Part shown: positions 25,595-37,602 of the stretch, piece by piece
Position numbering within the stretch: position 1 is the stretch's first letter
Layout of the letters: each line of letters begins with the position of its first letter
From: Diaporthe sp. PMI_573
Taxonomy: Eukaryota; Ascomycota; Sordariomycetes; Diaporthales; Diaporthaceae
Reading direction: 5' to 3'
Length of the DNA: 64,000 bases
Assembly: GCA_021399435.1 (NCBI GenBank)
Contig: JAJTUP010000027.1
Coordinates: 496,001 to 560,000 of the forward strand
Position numbers and translations under genes: made by a program
Notes under the pieces: model-generated
The model's database searches: none
What the model saw: only the letters and a program-made list of their open reading frames with translations
What the model was told of the DNA's origin: nothing

Positions 25595-27508
25595 AGGGGG
25601 TCACCACCGTTGTGTTAACACCGTGGTCCTCATCACACGCACATTCTCGTGTACCATTCCTGGCAGTGATTTACCTCCATTTTCTCCCAAGCGGTGTGAG
25701 CTGGATTGAGACAAAGGCGGCTGACTATCGCCAGGTTATATTACAGGAGGGGACGTCAAGTTTGGCTGAGCAGGGCAGGCCGAACGCCCACGACCTCTTG
25801 GGGGCCTTACTCAGCTCCCGCGTCTGGCTGCATGTCGTGGACCGGTCCAGACTCCCAAGAGGGCATGACCAGAACTCACTGTCACTTTTCCGTATTTCCT
25901 GCTCTGAGGCCCTCGACCACGAGGGAGACGCAGGGTCCCATCACGAATTAATCAACAGCGACTGACTCCGAAGTTTACCGGTGAGAAAGTAGCCGGTCAC
26001 AATTTTCAAGGGCCGGTCAAACCCGTAAATAGGCGGAAGAGGTTTGAACGGCGTTCGACCGAAGGGACAGGGAGTCTTGTTCTGCTGTAGAGGCGAGGAA
26101 CAGCCGGGCTAGGCGTCCGTGGACTCGGAGGCCGAGGTCATTCCTGTCCGGACCAGAACGTGGGAAGTGGGCCAGAGAACCACAGCAACTGCTGCAGGCT
26201 GCAGCCGATTGCTGTCTCATCCGAAGAACAATAAATCCCTCAAATCCATGAGGGGCGCAGTCCTCACTGCCCAGGTATCGTCCTGGCCAAGCAGTGCTTG
26301 TCACAGAGAAGCCGCCATTGACGAGTCGCTGGTTAGGTGACTGCCGCGGCTGACAGCTCTCAGGGTACAGTGGACTGCGGCTGCTTCTTGTGATTCATCA
26401 GCCTGTGGAGACAAGGTCACATCGCCAATGGACAGCACACCGCGCACGCCATGCCAGCTGGTTGTCGCTGTTACTGTGTATGACTGTCACGGGAACTAGC
26501 GCAACGTACCGGGCAGAGATGAACTCTAAAACTGTCCGCCCCGGCCAATAGCAGCCGCCCACCACGGCGGGGTGGGCCCCTTTTCACAGGAGCTGGGCTT
26601 ATATTAGATAGAGTTAGGTTTCGGGGTCCATCCCAAGGGGTGATGAATGGATCCATCGCCCATCGCGGCATGGCCTCGTGGGCCATGATCATCAGGTAAT
26701 CAGCCAGCTCCGCCCGTTTGTGCGCTACGGCGAATCACGACGAAGTCAGCGGGTACGAGGGCTCAAAGCAACGTTGCGGGATTCTCGCAGAGCCTCAACT
26801 GGATCATCGTCTCATGTGTCGAGAAGGCTCTGATTTTGAGGGGGGGGATCATGGCATGATTGACAGCCGGAGCATCGCACACTTCACTGGCCGGAGGGTA
26901 TTGGGTGAGTGACCGACGGTGTGACTGAGGGAGGGATTGACGGACTGACTGGCAAGCACCGATGGCTGCGGCCAGAGTTGAGCCGTCGGGCCGTCCATAA
27001 CAGGTAATTATAAGCAGCAGCAGCGGCAGCGGCAGCAGAAGCAAGCAATCAAGAGACGGGACTCAGTTAGCGTTCTTTGGAAGGTTCCGACTTGCGCCAA
27101 GCTGAATCTCTCTGCTCAATGCACGTGCGCAGTTCGCCAAGCCGTCCCAGGATCGCTCTGGACGCGGTGGTCCCTGGTCCTTGCCCGTAGGCTAGTAGGC
27201 TGGAGGAAGGCATCACGGCGTTACCCAAAGGGTCCACCCCGGTCCGCGTGTGTTTAGCAAGTTGGCAGCCTGGGCACCGATCCCCCCCTTTCCCTGACCA
27301 AAGAGTCCCAGGCCCCAAGAAAGCCCGACGAGAGGTCAAACAGACCACAAAACGCGGGACAGGTTAAGCTCGGCGTCAAGCATCCAGGTGCTCCACTCCC
27401 GGTGCATGCTGGCCCTCGCTGGCTCTCGCCGGCTTTCAATGGTCTCCTTTCGCTCTCGGTTCGGGTGACCGTCCATCTTCCGGGTCGACGGCGGCCTGAT
27501 AGGTCACT

Positions 27509-27551
27509 CATGCTTGATGTTCAATGCTTAATGCTCAATGCTCAATGCTCA
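27509..27551. repeat. ATGCTCA-type 7-8-bp tandem repeat
   Basis: Five imperfect units (ATGCTTG, ATGTTCA, ATGCTTA, ATGCTCA, ATGCTCA) in tandem, in non-coding DNA. Confidence 0.75.
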
Positions 27552-28483
27552 CCCGTGTCCCGCCCTCGTGGTCTCGTCGGAGCTGCACAGCACCTGCTAT
27601 ATTAAATGCTCCGAGCAGATCTGGGCTCAGCCTCATCAGTCCAGCTTAGGGCCCTCCTTCCCCCTTCCCCCTTCACACACCACCAGAGCCCAAACTATAC
27701 AAGCTTACTACCGTCCTCCCAAACGGGGCATATTAATACGTGCTCCCCTCGCCCGCATGGCCACTCACACATACACAGTACATACATAGGCGTGCACACA
27801 CGTGCATACATGGAGCTCGTCCCATCCACCATCCATTTCCTCTCGCTTCGGTCATCTGGTCTTTCTTTCCGAGTTTTATAATTCACTCAAATCAAACTTA
27901 TCCCAAAGTGCTGCTCGCTGATCGTCACAATTCCCGTGGGAGTCCTGTCCCGATCAGTGCACACCAGTTCATCGCTCGTTTCAACAATTGTTTTGTCAAT
28001 CATCCCAAGATCAACCCCCAACTCCCGCTGGTTTCACCTGTCTTCAGATTACCACTGGGACCCCCCCGCCCCGTGCCTCAATGCCTCAGCAAGCTTGACC
28101 TTGAATATAAGCATCATTCGTCCCCACGCACATCAAACAGAGTATAACTTGATCCTGGCGGTTCCTCAAAAGGAGGTGCGGACAATATTTTGACACAAGG
28201 CCATTCCGAGACAGCTTCACGAGTCGGCAAATTCTAGTGTCTGAGACAGACGCGCTCGCGACATCCTGACAAGTTCCCCGCCGCGGCGCTGCACTATATT
28301 CTCATATAAGATATCCAGCCTCGGGGAAAAAGGGACCAGCCAGCCATAATCACACAGATCATATAATCGGAGGCGTCATTCTCTGGGGGCAGTGTGTGTC
28401 ACCTTTCGGAAGAAACGGGTGTATATTTTGTCACAAGTGATTAAAAGAAAGAAAAAAAAAGAGGGAAACAATCATCACCCACC

Positions 28484-29395
28484 ATGAGGTCAGGGCACAT
28501 CTTCTACTCACTCTGTGCGGCGGCACCTCTCGCCATGGCAACACCAGTCCTACCTCACCTCGTCTTGGTCAAGACCCTGGAGGAGACAGCGTCAGATCCG
28601 TCATCGGGACCAGTGGGTTACCAACCCCCAGCGACCATCACGACAGCAGGGGCGAAGGGGTCAAAGACGGAGGTCCTCCGGCCTTTAGACCGACAGTCAA
28701 TCATCGACGACGGCGTGGCGCGGGAACCTGCCTTTGATAACCGGCCATTATCGGCGTCGGCTTCCGACCTCTCACGGCTTGCCTCCGAGGTGCTCTCATC
28801 AGCCGGGCCCTTGACGTCGGACCTCCTAGAGGCACTGGCGAGGCTGCAGTCCGGAGAGGAGCCGTCACTAGGGGAGACAGAGACACGGTCGACGTCGGAG
28901 CCAGACTCAGAGCCCTCGCCGCGAAGGAAGATGTCGGTCGGCTCATTAGTAAGGCTCGCGTCGAACCGGGACGGAGGCGTGCTGCGCATCAAGCAGCACG
29001 CGGGAGACTCGGCCGCCCTCGGGAGTGACCACCAGCCCCGACCATGTGGGGCGGCTCACCACGCCGATGTACTGGTCATCGGCATGGTGCTGACGTTCCT
29101 GCTGGTGGTTCTCATGATGGAGACGTGGCAGCCGGTGTCGAGAACGTGAGTGAGACCCTTTTCCCCTACAGCAGCTGAGTAGTAGGTTGATGGTTGCTGA
29201 CTCTTGTTGCCCCTCAGCGTGCGCCGGATCCTCAGAAGGGAGGGTGCCATCCGCCTGCAGGACGACGTCGAGAAAGTTCGGGCCATGTCGCATCGAGCAC
29301 CGGGCCTGGACATCCCCGCGACGATAGACGAGAAGCTGGAAGAGGAACGTGACGACGATGATAATGACGGCGGAGCTGAGCCATGGGTGATCTGA
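28484..29395 (+). CDS. putative single-pass membrane protein, unknown function
   Basis: Two exons: 28484-29145 and 29218-29395, giving 279 residues. The N-terminus looks like a signal peptide (MRSGHIFYSLCAAAPLAMATP). The lumenal or extracellular part is Ser/Thr/Pro-rich and low in Cys. One strong transmembrane segment (VLVIGMVLTFLLVVLMM) sits near residues 195-212. The second exon then supplies a basic stretch (VRRILRREG) and an acidic tail (EEERDDDDNDGGAEPWVI), so a type I topology with a roughly 60-residue cytosolic tail is likely. The intron has a clean GTGAGT donor and CCCTCAG acceptor, and removing it keeps the frame to a TGA. No family recognised. Confidence 0.7.
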
Positions 29396-30399
29396 TGATC
29401 ATCATCAGCAGCGGGGATCATCAGCGGGAGTGAAAGTAAGGGGTGTGCTTTGTCCTGGGCATAGCGGGCGTTTCTGGGTTTGGATGGGTTTGGATGGAGT
29501 TGGTGTTGGAGTTGGTGTGTTGAGATTAACGAGCATCCTCAGCAGGGGTCCAAGGGGTCAGGAGGCGCTGCGTGATGGGCGCTCGCCAAGTGCTACCAAC
29601 TGGTACTGTCGAGATGCCGTTCTCGACTGATTCCCGGGGGCAGTTCAGACATGCCCTCCATTGCTCGCGGGCACACAGCGAGCCGTGATGGCACGGAGAC
29701 CCGGTCAGACGATGCGGCAAGGCTACCAGCAGGAAGAGGTCGCACCTCGTGTGAGCGAGCAAGCTGTGGCCTAAACGATACAAGAAGAGACAAAGAGATA
29801 ATCCAATGAAGAATATTCTACTACAGCTCGGGGAGGGATGGAGCGTGCTGTTTGACAGGTCAGCACTTGTCTCGCGAGGGCCCAACATTCCAGGCAGAGT
29901 CCACTTCTTTCCCGTCCAGATCTCATCAGCGATGCCGTACATGTGTGCGTGCCGTGGTGTGTCCTGCGTTGCATGACAGCGAGCCAGTTGCCGGGTAACA
30001 CGGGGGTCGGCCATTCCCGACAGCAGCCACCTTGGCAAGCACACTGCCCCCAAGACTGTGGGGCACCACTTGCATACATGGCATCATATACATCGCACAC
30101 CTACACTCCTGTGGTGGGAAAGAAGCTTTCTGCTCTTTTCCTGCTTGGGTTGCACGGAGCCAGGCTGAGCCACAGGGCGGGGGTTCCGGGCGGGACGTAC
30201 ACTACTAAGCTGCGTTCGCACGGGCGCGGGTGTGAGCGTGTGGCGCGGCACCTTGGGCGAGGCCGTCCAGGCCGAGCAGCCATGTCATGTCACCGTACCG
30301 TAAAGTTCTACACAGGACTGCCGTCGAATTGCAACAGAGCTGACTGCGGGACGCCGCTGAGGCTGTGGGAACCCGGGTGGACCAAGATGGATGTTTGCC

Positions 30400-30441
30400 A
30401 GCAACAACAACAACAACAACGACAACAACGACAACAACAAC
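30400..30441. repeat. CAA triplet repeat
   Basis: Near-perfect CAACAA run interrupted by ACG triplets, in non-coding DNA upstream of the annexin gene. Confidence 0.85.
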
Positions 30442-30680
30442 TGCCATGGCTGCCATGGCTGCGTGCAACCGATGGACAATCAACGACAGTGTCCGACGAC
30501 ACAGGGAAAACGCACGAGCCCCAAGGCCCCCGGCCCTTGGCAATGGCGCTTGGGGCCGCACATTAGCTCCACGAGCGGCTCCAACACGGCTGCATGGCTG
30601 CATGGCCGCACGGCTGCATGGCCGCAAGGCCGCCAGGATCGCCAACACCAAGGGGCTCTCCCGTTTCAATGGCGCACATC

Positions 30681-30713
30681 ACCTTGCCCACCCTGCCCAC
30701 CCTGCCCACCCCG
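30681..30713. repeat. CCCTGCCCAC decamer repeat
   Basis: Three tandem 10-bp copies seen directly upstream of the annexin gene. Confidence 0.8.
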
Positions 30714-31283
30714 AGTCCAAGCCACGGTCGGTCCCTGGCAGGAGGAACAGGCTCAGCCCTCCTCTCATTCCCCGTCTCCTGCCCATCTCCTGCCTCCTCC
30801 CCTCCTCAGCCCAGCCCGGCCCCAGCCCCAGCCCCAGCCCAGCCCGAGGCCGAGGCCACGCCCTCTCCTGCAGCTGAGATGCGCCAGATCTAGTCTTCCT
30901 GCTTATTACCCATCACATCGCCCGGTCCGACCTATGATATAATAACCAGCGCTGCACTTTCTCTGTCCCCTCTGTTGACCCGACTGGCTGGTTGTCCTAC
31001 CGTGTCATCTGGTCAGTTGCTGCAGGGTCTTGCTCCTGGGATCTGCTACGCCAACGCGGAATTGTCACGATCTCTCAGCCCCTCCTCTCCCGACCCCCCG
31101 CGTGCATTCCTGACCCAGCCACCTGGGCCGTCTCCCTACCCCGCAGTTAGTGCGGGTCTCCAGCCCGCCCGGCGCCCGTCGCCCCCGTCGCCCCCGCCGC
31201 GCTCAAAAGCTCAGCTCACCCGCTGCCCAGGGCCAACGCGGCTGCTGTTGCTGCTGCACCCAGCACCACGGGCCAACGCGCTC

Positions 31284-33565
31284 ATGTCTTTGCAGGTTGA
31301 GGACCACCGAAGAACCCGGTCGCGCTCTCCAGGCAGGCGCGACCGAAGTCGCAGTAGAAGCCGTGGCCCTCCCTTGACCGTCGAGACCGACCCGTACGGC
31401 GACAGGGAGAGGGAGCGTGCCTACGAGCATGAGGAGCGCCGCTACCAGGCGCCCCTCTCGCCCAACCAAGATGCCTACTACCGCCGTCCGAGGAGCCCCG
31501 CCCTCGACAACACTGCGCGGGCCTCCCACGGTGAACTGAGGTACGATGGTGACTACCGCAGGGACAGCCCCAGGGAGAGGCTTTCCGACTCGGACAGGGA
31601 GCGCGACAAGGAGCGCGACCGCAGCAGTCTGATGGACGCCTTCCTCCCGCAGAAATACGCAAAGAAACTTGAGTCCTCCGACGCCTACAACTACATGACC
31701 GCCCCCGTCTCCGACAAGTCGAGGGAGCGGTCGCGCGACCGCCGCGCCCAGAAGAAGGAGAAGCTCGAGGAAGACCTTGCCTACGGCAAGCTCCACTCCC
31801 CGCCCACCAGGGATGCCCGCCCCGTGTCTCCGCGGCCTGCCGCCTCCCCGCGCCACTCGCCCGCCCCCTCGTACGATTATGGCAAGCCACCGCAGTGGGA
31901 GTATGAGAGAGACGAGAGACTTTCGTACTCCCGGGACCCACGCTACAGCTCTGACGCCCTCGGTGTCGCGCATGGCCATGGCCATGGCAGTTCCTCGCGC
32001 GCGCGCAGTCGGAGTCCCGCGCCGGGCCACCGTGACAGAGACCGTCAGAGCAAGTCCCACTCCCACCGGGACTCGCTCACGGCCGACCCGCGCGGCTCGT
32101 CCGCCAGTGTCGTCACGGTGGAGCCGGGCGACGCGCCTCTCAAGAGCGCCATGAAGCGGTCCTCCTCGCCCCAGCCGCCTCTCAACAGGATGTCGTCGCT
32201 CTCCGTGTCGACGCCATACCACCCGGGCGCCGCCGGCCTCTCCGTGTCGGCCGCGCCGGCCTCACCGCTGCTCGAGTCGTACCACGGGACCTACCAGCAG
32301 AGTTCCCCGATGCCATCGCCGCTGCTGCTCCCGACGCACTACCACCCGGGCGAAGCGCAGGTCATGGACGTCTCGCCGATCGGGTCCGATGACGAGCGCA
32401 GCGGGAAGAGGCGGTCGCGACGGGCGCGGTTCGCGGACCCCCAGGACGACGCGCAGAGGCTGGCGGACGCGCTCAAGGGAAGCAAGCCGCCGCGCACAGA
32501 GCCGCTGATCGAGATCCTCCCTGGCATGACGCATGAGCAGGTGATGGACCTCCGGGTCGAGTACAAGCGGCTGGTCAAGACGGGCCCGGAACGCAAGGGC
32601 GTCAACGTGGCCAAGCACGTGCGCGTGCGGCTCAAGGACGAGGACCCATCGCTTATGAAAGCGTGCTACGCGACAGCGCTGGGCCGTTGGGAGTCGGAGG
32701 CGTACTGGAGCAGTTTCTGGTACCAGGGCGACAAGACACGGCGCGAGCTCCTGATCGAAAGCCTCATGGGCCGCCCAAACGACGAGATTCATGAAATCAA
32801 AAACTCCTTCACCGACAAGAAGTACGGTGACAGCCTCACGCGCTGCATGAAGCAGGAGCTCAAGGAGGACAAGTTCAAGAAGGCCGTACTGATGGTGTTG
32901 GACGAGCAGAGGATGGAGGACTTTGATCGCCACGGCCGCCCGATGGAATTAGACTATGACCTAGTCAGAAGTGACGTGCACACCCTTCACAAGGCTGTCA
33001 AGGCTGAAAAGGGTGGCGAGAGCTCCATGATCGCCATCGTCGTCATGCGCAGCGACAGCCACCTGCGGGAGATCCTACGGGTGTACAACGAGGAGTACCG
33101 CGCTAATTTCGCGAGGGACGCCCTGAAGAAGAGCGGAAACCTGGTGGTAAGTTTTGCTCATCACAGTTCGAAGCAGACCCCCTTGGCTCTCTCTCTACCT
33201 TTCTCAGATCTGCCGGAACACCAACTAACTCGGGACCCTAATAGGGCGAGCTACTCGCGCACATCCTTAATGGCGTGATCAACAAGCCGGTGCGTGACGC
33301 GCTGCTGGTGCACCACGCGCTGACGGCATCCAAGAAGGACGGCCTGCGACGGGAACTGCTGACCTCGCGACTGGTACGATTCCACTGGGACCGGCTTCAC
33401 TTGGCCGCCATCAAGCGGGCGTACACCGAGCGCTACGGCAAGGACATGATGGAGGCCGTGCGAGACGGCACCTCAGGGGAATGGGGCCAGTTCTGCCAGG
33501 AGCTGTGCATCTCGCGCATGCCTGACGACGTCAAAAGGGTCGAGAGAATCCGGCTGTCGAGGTGA
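31284..33565 (+). CDS. annexin-like protein with long SR-rich N-terminus
   Basis: Two exons: 31284-33146 and 33245-33565, giving 727 residues. The N-terminal 390 residues are Arg/Ser/Asp-rich and disordered, with SR dipeptides (RSRSPGRRDRSRSRSRG) and Pro-rich stretches. The C-terminal 335 residues form four annexin-type repeats. Clear ones are LIESLMGRPNDEIHEIKNSF (repeat 2), the MRSDSHLREILRVYNEEY region (repeat 3) and the YGKDMMEAVRDGTSGEW region (repeat 4). The type II calcium loops (GxGT with a distal acidic residue) are absent in every repeat. This matches the divergent fungal annexins (Aspergillus AnxC4 group) rather than classical annexins. Removing the intron joins SGNLV to GELLAHILNG. 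The start MSLQVEDHRR is ambiguous: TCTTTGCAG just after this ATG also reads as an acceptor, and the frame is open back to 30975. The likely role is membrane- or lipid-associated, without evident calcium binding. Confidence 0.85.
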
Positions 33566-35294
33566 CTTTGCGTGGTTGGAGAAAGCATATAAGTGGTGGT
33601 GGTAATGCGCTTGGGCTACGGTGATGATGATGACGACTGCCATGATAACCACGATGTGGAACACGATATGATCGACTAAAATCTATGCTTGATGAGGAAT
33701 CCGATGAGGTTTTTTTTTGGGGGGGGGGGAGCGATTGGGACACGACTGACATGATGGGTTGGTTGATAGTGTGTGTCTGATATATCTCCGTGTGTACATT
33801 CGATTCTTCGTGGGAATGGGGCTTTCACAGGCTGTTCGCATATATAAGGGCTTTGATACCCGGGTGGACTGGGAACAACAGAAGAGACAGGAGGTTTCAC
33901 GGACGAATTATTCTTCAGTGGCAGTGGGTTCGACATCCATTATCCATCCGGAATGCCGGGTCCACATCCTGCGGAAACTGTTTACACCCTAGAAAACTCC
34001 CGGCGTTGAAGTGGCACCATTGCCTTTCGCAAGAAGAGCCTGACGCTCAGCAGGCAATTCCCGCGTCACATGTGCTCTTATCTCTCCTCCGACCTCCGAA
34101 TCCGACCATCCCGTGTCCCTCGTCCTGCGTCCTCCGCTCTGCCAGCGTTTCATCACCATGGAATGGATTACTTACCCGCTGTGAGGTTATCGAGGTGCCG
34201 TGCGCCGGTTGATACCACCTCCCCGCAGAGTGACTTTGGAATCAAATCCATCAAACCCGACCAATCCGCTCCAAGAAGAGGGTCACACTGACTGATCTGA
34301 ACCGAGGCACGAGTTGGATTGTTTGATTCAACGCTGAAAGAAGGTTACACTTACCGAGGCGTGTAGTGCTGACATAAACTCCATCGGTCTGTACTCCATC
34401 CACTCCGCCCCGTCCAATACTGTGTAACTACTTGGGCGTGGTACCCTTGACATGCAATGGACGACCGCTACGCACTCACACTCCCCGTGTTCTGCCTGTA
34501 AATCACGATCGGCTTGCAGCAAGAGGCAGGCTGGGAACGTCCACGCCAACGTCAAACCCCCCGCAAAACAAGCCCTCGGATCGACCCGCCCGCCGACCGA
34601 CTGCCGGGTATTGCGTGGAGATAAGTCATACTGAGGCCCGACCGACTTACTTGTTCACCTAGCCTGTCACGATGTCGGCCCTTCGCGCATCTCGCGCCAG
34701 CGACAGACGGCACAGACGGCAGCATGGACGTCACATCGTGCGGGCTCAACGGACCACCACTAACGTCTCTTGCGTGGCAGGGGAGGGGGAGGGGTCTCGA
34801 TAACTTAGATTGCCCTAACATGGCACTGCTGCGTGGCGGCGGCCGCTTGTAGTTGAAACTCTCGCGCTCTCGCAGGGTCCTCCATTCCTCTTGTCTTCCA
34901 TGCATATTGAAGCTTCTCGGCACTCAATCAAGGCCCCGACAGCGTGCTGATGTGAGAATGTAGTTATGTGGATCTGGGGTTACGTGGTGTGAGGGCATCG
35001 GCATCGTTGGCTGCGACCCATTTCCACCTCCGGATGGTGATGGCTGTGCCAGTTATGTACGCCCTTCGGCATCGGCGGTTCTGGTGGGCGCCGATAGCAC
35101 GCTGTCTCTGCGGGGATTGGATGGGACTGGGTTGCTTTGGATGGAACTTCCATCCGACGTGGTGGTTATATATTGTCTGTGCTGGCTCTCTTGAAAGACA
35201 TGGATGCATCGAGTTGTCTGCCATCATCACCGACGCCGCACTCACATTCGCGCGACTCTCACGTACCCATCACGACCTCCTCAAGAAGTGAGCC
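33566..35294. other. 1.7-kb intergenic region
   Basis: No gene supported. It has GTG/GAT triplet stretches near 33595-33640 and a T8-G10 run at 33712-33730 that reads as AT/GC slippage-prone sequence. The final part is upstream DNA of the P450 gene. Confidence 0.5.
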
Positions 35295-37602
35295 ATGTTG
35301 CAATACGCCCTGGATCTAGGCTCACAGGCCGGACTGTCGTCCATATGCGGCCAGCTCGTAGCCGGCGCAGCTGTCCTCGGGCTCGTGCTGTATACCTGTC
35401 TCCGCGAGCCAGGCCTGTACCCGTGAGCACAAGTCTTCTCCTTTCATGGATCCCCCGTCTGTGTGTTGGAATGTTAAAGGATACATCGCTTGAGAATCCG
35501 TAGCAAGGTGACTAACACGTACAAGTGGCATCCCAGCCTTCGGCATCGATGAGAAGGGCTGGATGAGGATCGAAAAGGCTCGGCGCAGATACACAGAGCA
35601 AGGGACTCAGCTCGTCGCAGAAGCCATCCAGAAAGTATAGCGGCACACTGAATATACCCGGAAGTAAACCTCGCTAGGGAGTCGAAGTTGACACGCCCGT
35701 TCTGCAGTTCTCGCGGCCCTACCAAATCGCTACCGATGTAGGCGTCAAGATCTTCCTCCCCGCGCGATATGCAGAGGAGATCAAGAATATCAAGCAGTTG
35801 AGCTTCAAGGAAGCACTCAAGTGGGTAAGTCTGGGGCTTGGGAAGGGGAAGGGGCGACCGTATTGGCACTTTTGCTGAAAGCCAAACACATAGGAATTCT
35901 TCCTCGGTTACCCGGGTCTTGACACATTGGACACCATATCCCATCCGGGTGACATTGTGCAGAAGGTGACCCGTCAGAACATCACACAGTCTCTGAGTCC
36001 GTAGCCCATGAAGAAAAGAAAAGCTCGGGATGGCCGTCAGTCAGCCAGTCAAGTCAAACTGACAAGCTCTCGCAGATCTGATCACCGACGACCTCTCGGA
36101 AGAAGCCGACTTGGTGTTGCAGGAGAAGCTGGGCGACAGCGAAGGTACACCGTTGTTGGCCCCGTCCACCGTTGCCCACAGCGTGCCTGCTAACGCGCCG
36201 CCGCCACAGAGTGGACGTCCATGACCCTGAAGCCGTTTGTCCTCGACCTCGTAGCCCGACTCTCGTCGCGTCTTTTTGTTGGCGAAGAGCTCTGTCGGAA
36301 CGATGAATGGCTACACCTGGCCAAGAACTTCACGCTGGACACCTTCGCAGCCGGTCGCGTCCTGCGCAGCTGGCCATTTGCACTCCGACCCATCGTGGTA
36401 TGGCTCCTTCCGGAGTGGAACAAGGTCAGACAGGGCACCGCGGACGCGAGGAGGATCCTCGCGCCAGTGGTCGAAAAGCGCCTGGCGGAAAATAGAGCGG
36501 CAGACGCAAAGGGTTTACCGCGTCCCAAGACGGGAGACACCATCCAGGTAAAAACAAGAATCGATAGACTCTCGGTCTCTGAGACGCTGCTGATGCCCGT
36601 CGTTTTCATGACAGTGGTTCCATGATGCTTTTGAGAGGAACGGAGCCAAGCCGAGGGCTGCGGATGCGCAACTCTCACTCAGCGTTGTGGCGATCCACAC
36701 GACGACCGAATTGCTCACGGGTACCCTCCTCGATCTGGCGCAGAACAATGAATTCATCGACAGCTTGCGCGAGGAGATGATACCTGTTCTCAAGGAACAG
36801 AACACTGTCGGAAACGGCGATGCTGAGGGGACGGTGAAGACGTCGTGGAAGAAGAACAGCCTCTATAAACTGAAGTTGCTGGACAGCGCACTGAAGGAGT
36901 CGCAGCGAATGCACACCAGAGACATTGGTGAGTTGTTGACCTGTGGCCGTCTCTTCGCAGGGAAAAGGCTGACCCAATATTCCCAGCCTCTAGTAAGCAG
37001 CTTCTGGACACAACCTTAACCCCTTCCAGAAGAAACAACACCTCCCTCTATGGCATATGCTTCAAAGAACTTGTCACGGTGCTGGCTCTGAAATAGGCAA
37101 TGACCACATTGTGGCCATTTTCTCCCCTAATTTATGTGAAACTATTCCCTTGGTCCTTTGATAGCTGACTCTGAATGCTGCAGTGCGACGTGTCGCTGAG
37201 GCCCCAGTCAAGCTGTCCGACGGTACTGTGATCCCCAAAGGGGCCTTCACCTGGGTCACCCTGGACGCATACAAGAACCCGGACATTTATCCGAACCCTG
37301 AGGAATTCAACCCACGTCGGTTCCTTGACCTCCGCAATCAGCCTGGTCAGGAGAACAAGTGGCAGCTGGTCAGCACGACCGCCGATCATCTCGGATTTGG
37401 ACACGGCGAGCACGCATGCCCAGGACGTTTCTTCGCCTCAAACGAGGTCAAGATTGCGCTCGTGCACTTGCTGATGAAGTATGACTGGAAGCTGGACGGC
37501 GCCAAGAGACCCGGAGATATAGTAAAGGGTGGGAGTGAGAAGGGCGTTGACGGGGAAGCTAAGATTCTATTCAGGAGGAGGCAAGAGGAGGCAAGACTTT
37601 GA
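35295..37602 (+). CDS. cytochrome P450 monooxygenase
   Basis: Nine exons: 35295-35422, 35526-35634, 35708-35824, 35894-35996, 36076-36144, 36210-36547, 36615-36927, 36987-36992 and 37184-37602, giving 533 residues. An N-terminal membrane anchor (about residues 17-36) points to the ER. P450 signatures are in order: I-helix AIHTTTE (314-320), K-helix ExxR as E383-x-x-R386, the FNPRRF segment, and the heme loop FGHGEHACPGR with Cys473 as iron ligand. The AIHTTT form of the I-helix is typical of fungal P450s related to ent-kaurene-oxidase-like enzymes; the substrate cannot be told. Exon 8 is only 6 nt (CCTCTA); without it the conserved IASMRRVA segment after ExxR is broken. Intron 4 starts with the unusual donor GTCCGT. 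For intron 2 a nearer acceptor (35677) would also keep the frame but leave a 43-bp intron. No biosynthetic partners lie next to it. Confidence 0.9.

Larger units (their letters stand above)
24471..28483. other. 4-kb divergent intergenic region
   Basis: Upstream DNA of gpi2 (minus) and the 28484 gene (plus). No gene can be supported. It holds short tandem repeats: CTGCCAGG units at 25561-25594, AGC/GGC triplets at 27013-27040 and ATGCTCA-type units at 27509-27551. The last 900 bp are pyrimidine-rich, with a TATAAG sequence near 28305, consistent with the promoter and leader of the downstream gene. Confidence 0.5.
29396..31283. other. 1.9-kb intergenic region with simple repeats, annexin upstream region
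   Basis: It holds a CAA/ACG triplet run (30400-30441), CATGG/CTGC repeats (30587-30632), a CCCTGCCCAC decamer run (30681-30713) and CCCAG units (30811-30845). A TATAATA sequence lies at about 30936. The frame of the annexin gene is open back to 30975 and would add a Pro/Ser-rich stretch, but this looks like GC-rich leader. Confidence 0.5.

Noticed and set aside
30975..31283. Extension of the annexin start to 30975
   Set aside because: The frame is open, but the added 103 residues are Pro/Ser-rich with leader-like composition; I kept the ATG at 31284 while noting that the start is uncertain.
31203..32222. 339-codon minus-strand open frame
   Set aside because: Antisense shadow of the SR-rich part of the annexin gene, caused by GC-biased third positions.
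35474..35944. 156-codon minus-strand frame
   Set aside because: Antisense to exons 2-4 of the P450 and covering its introns; no domain.
36928..37183. Single 256-bp intron in the P450 instead of two introns and a microexon
   Set aside because: It keeps the frame, but loses two residues from a conserved block; the short exon has good splice sites on both sides and restores the family sequence.
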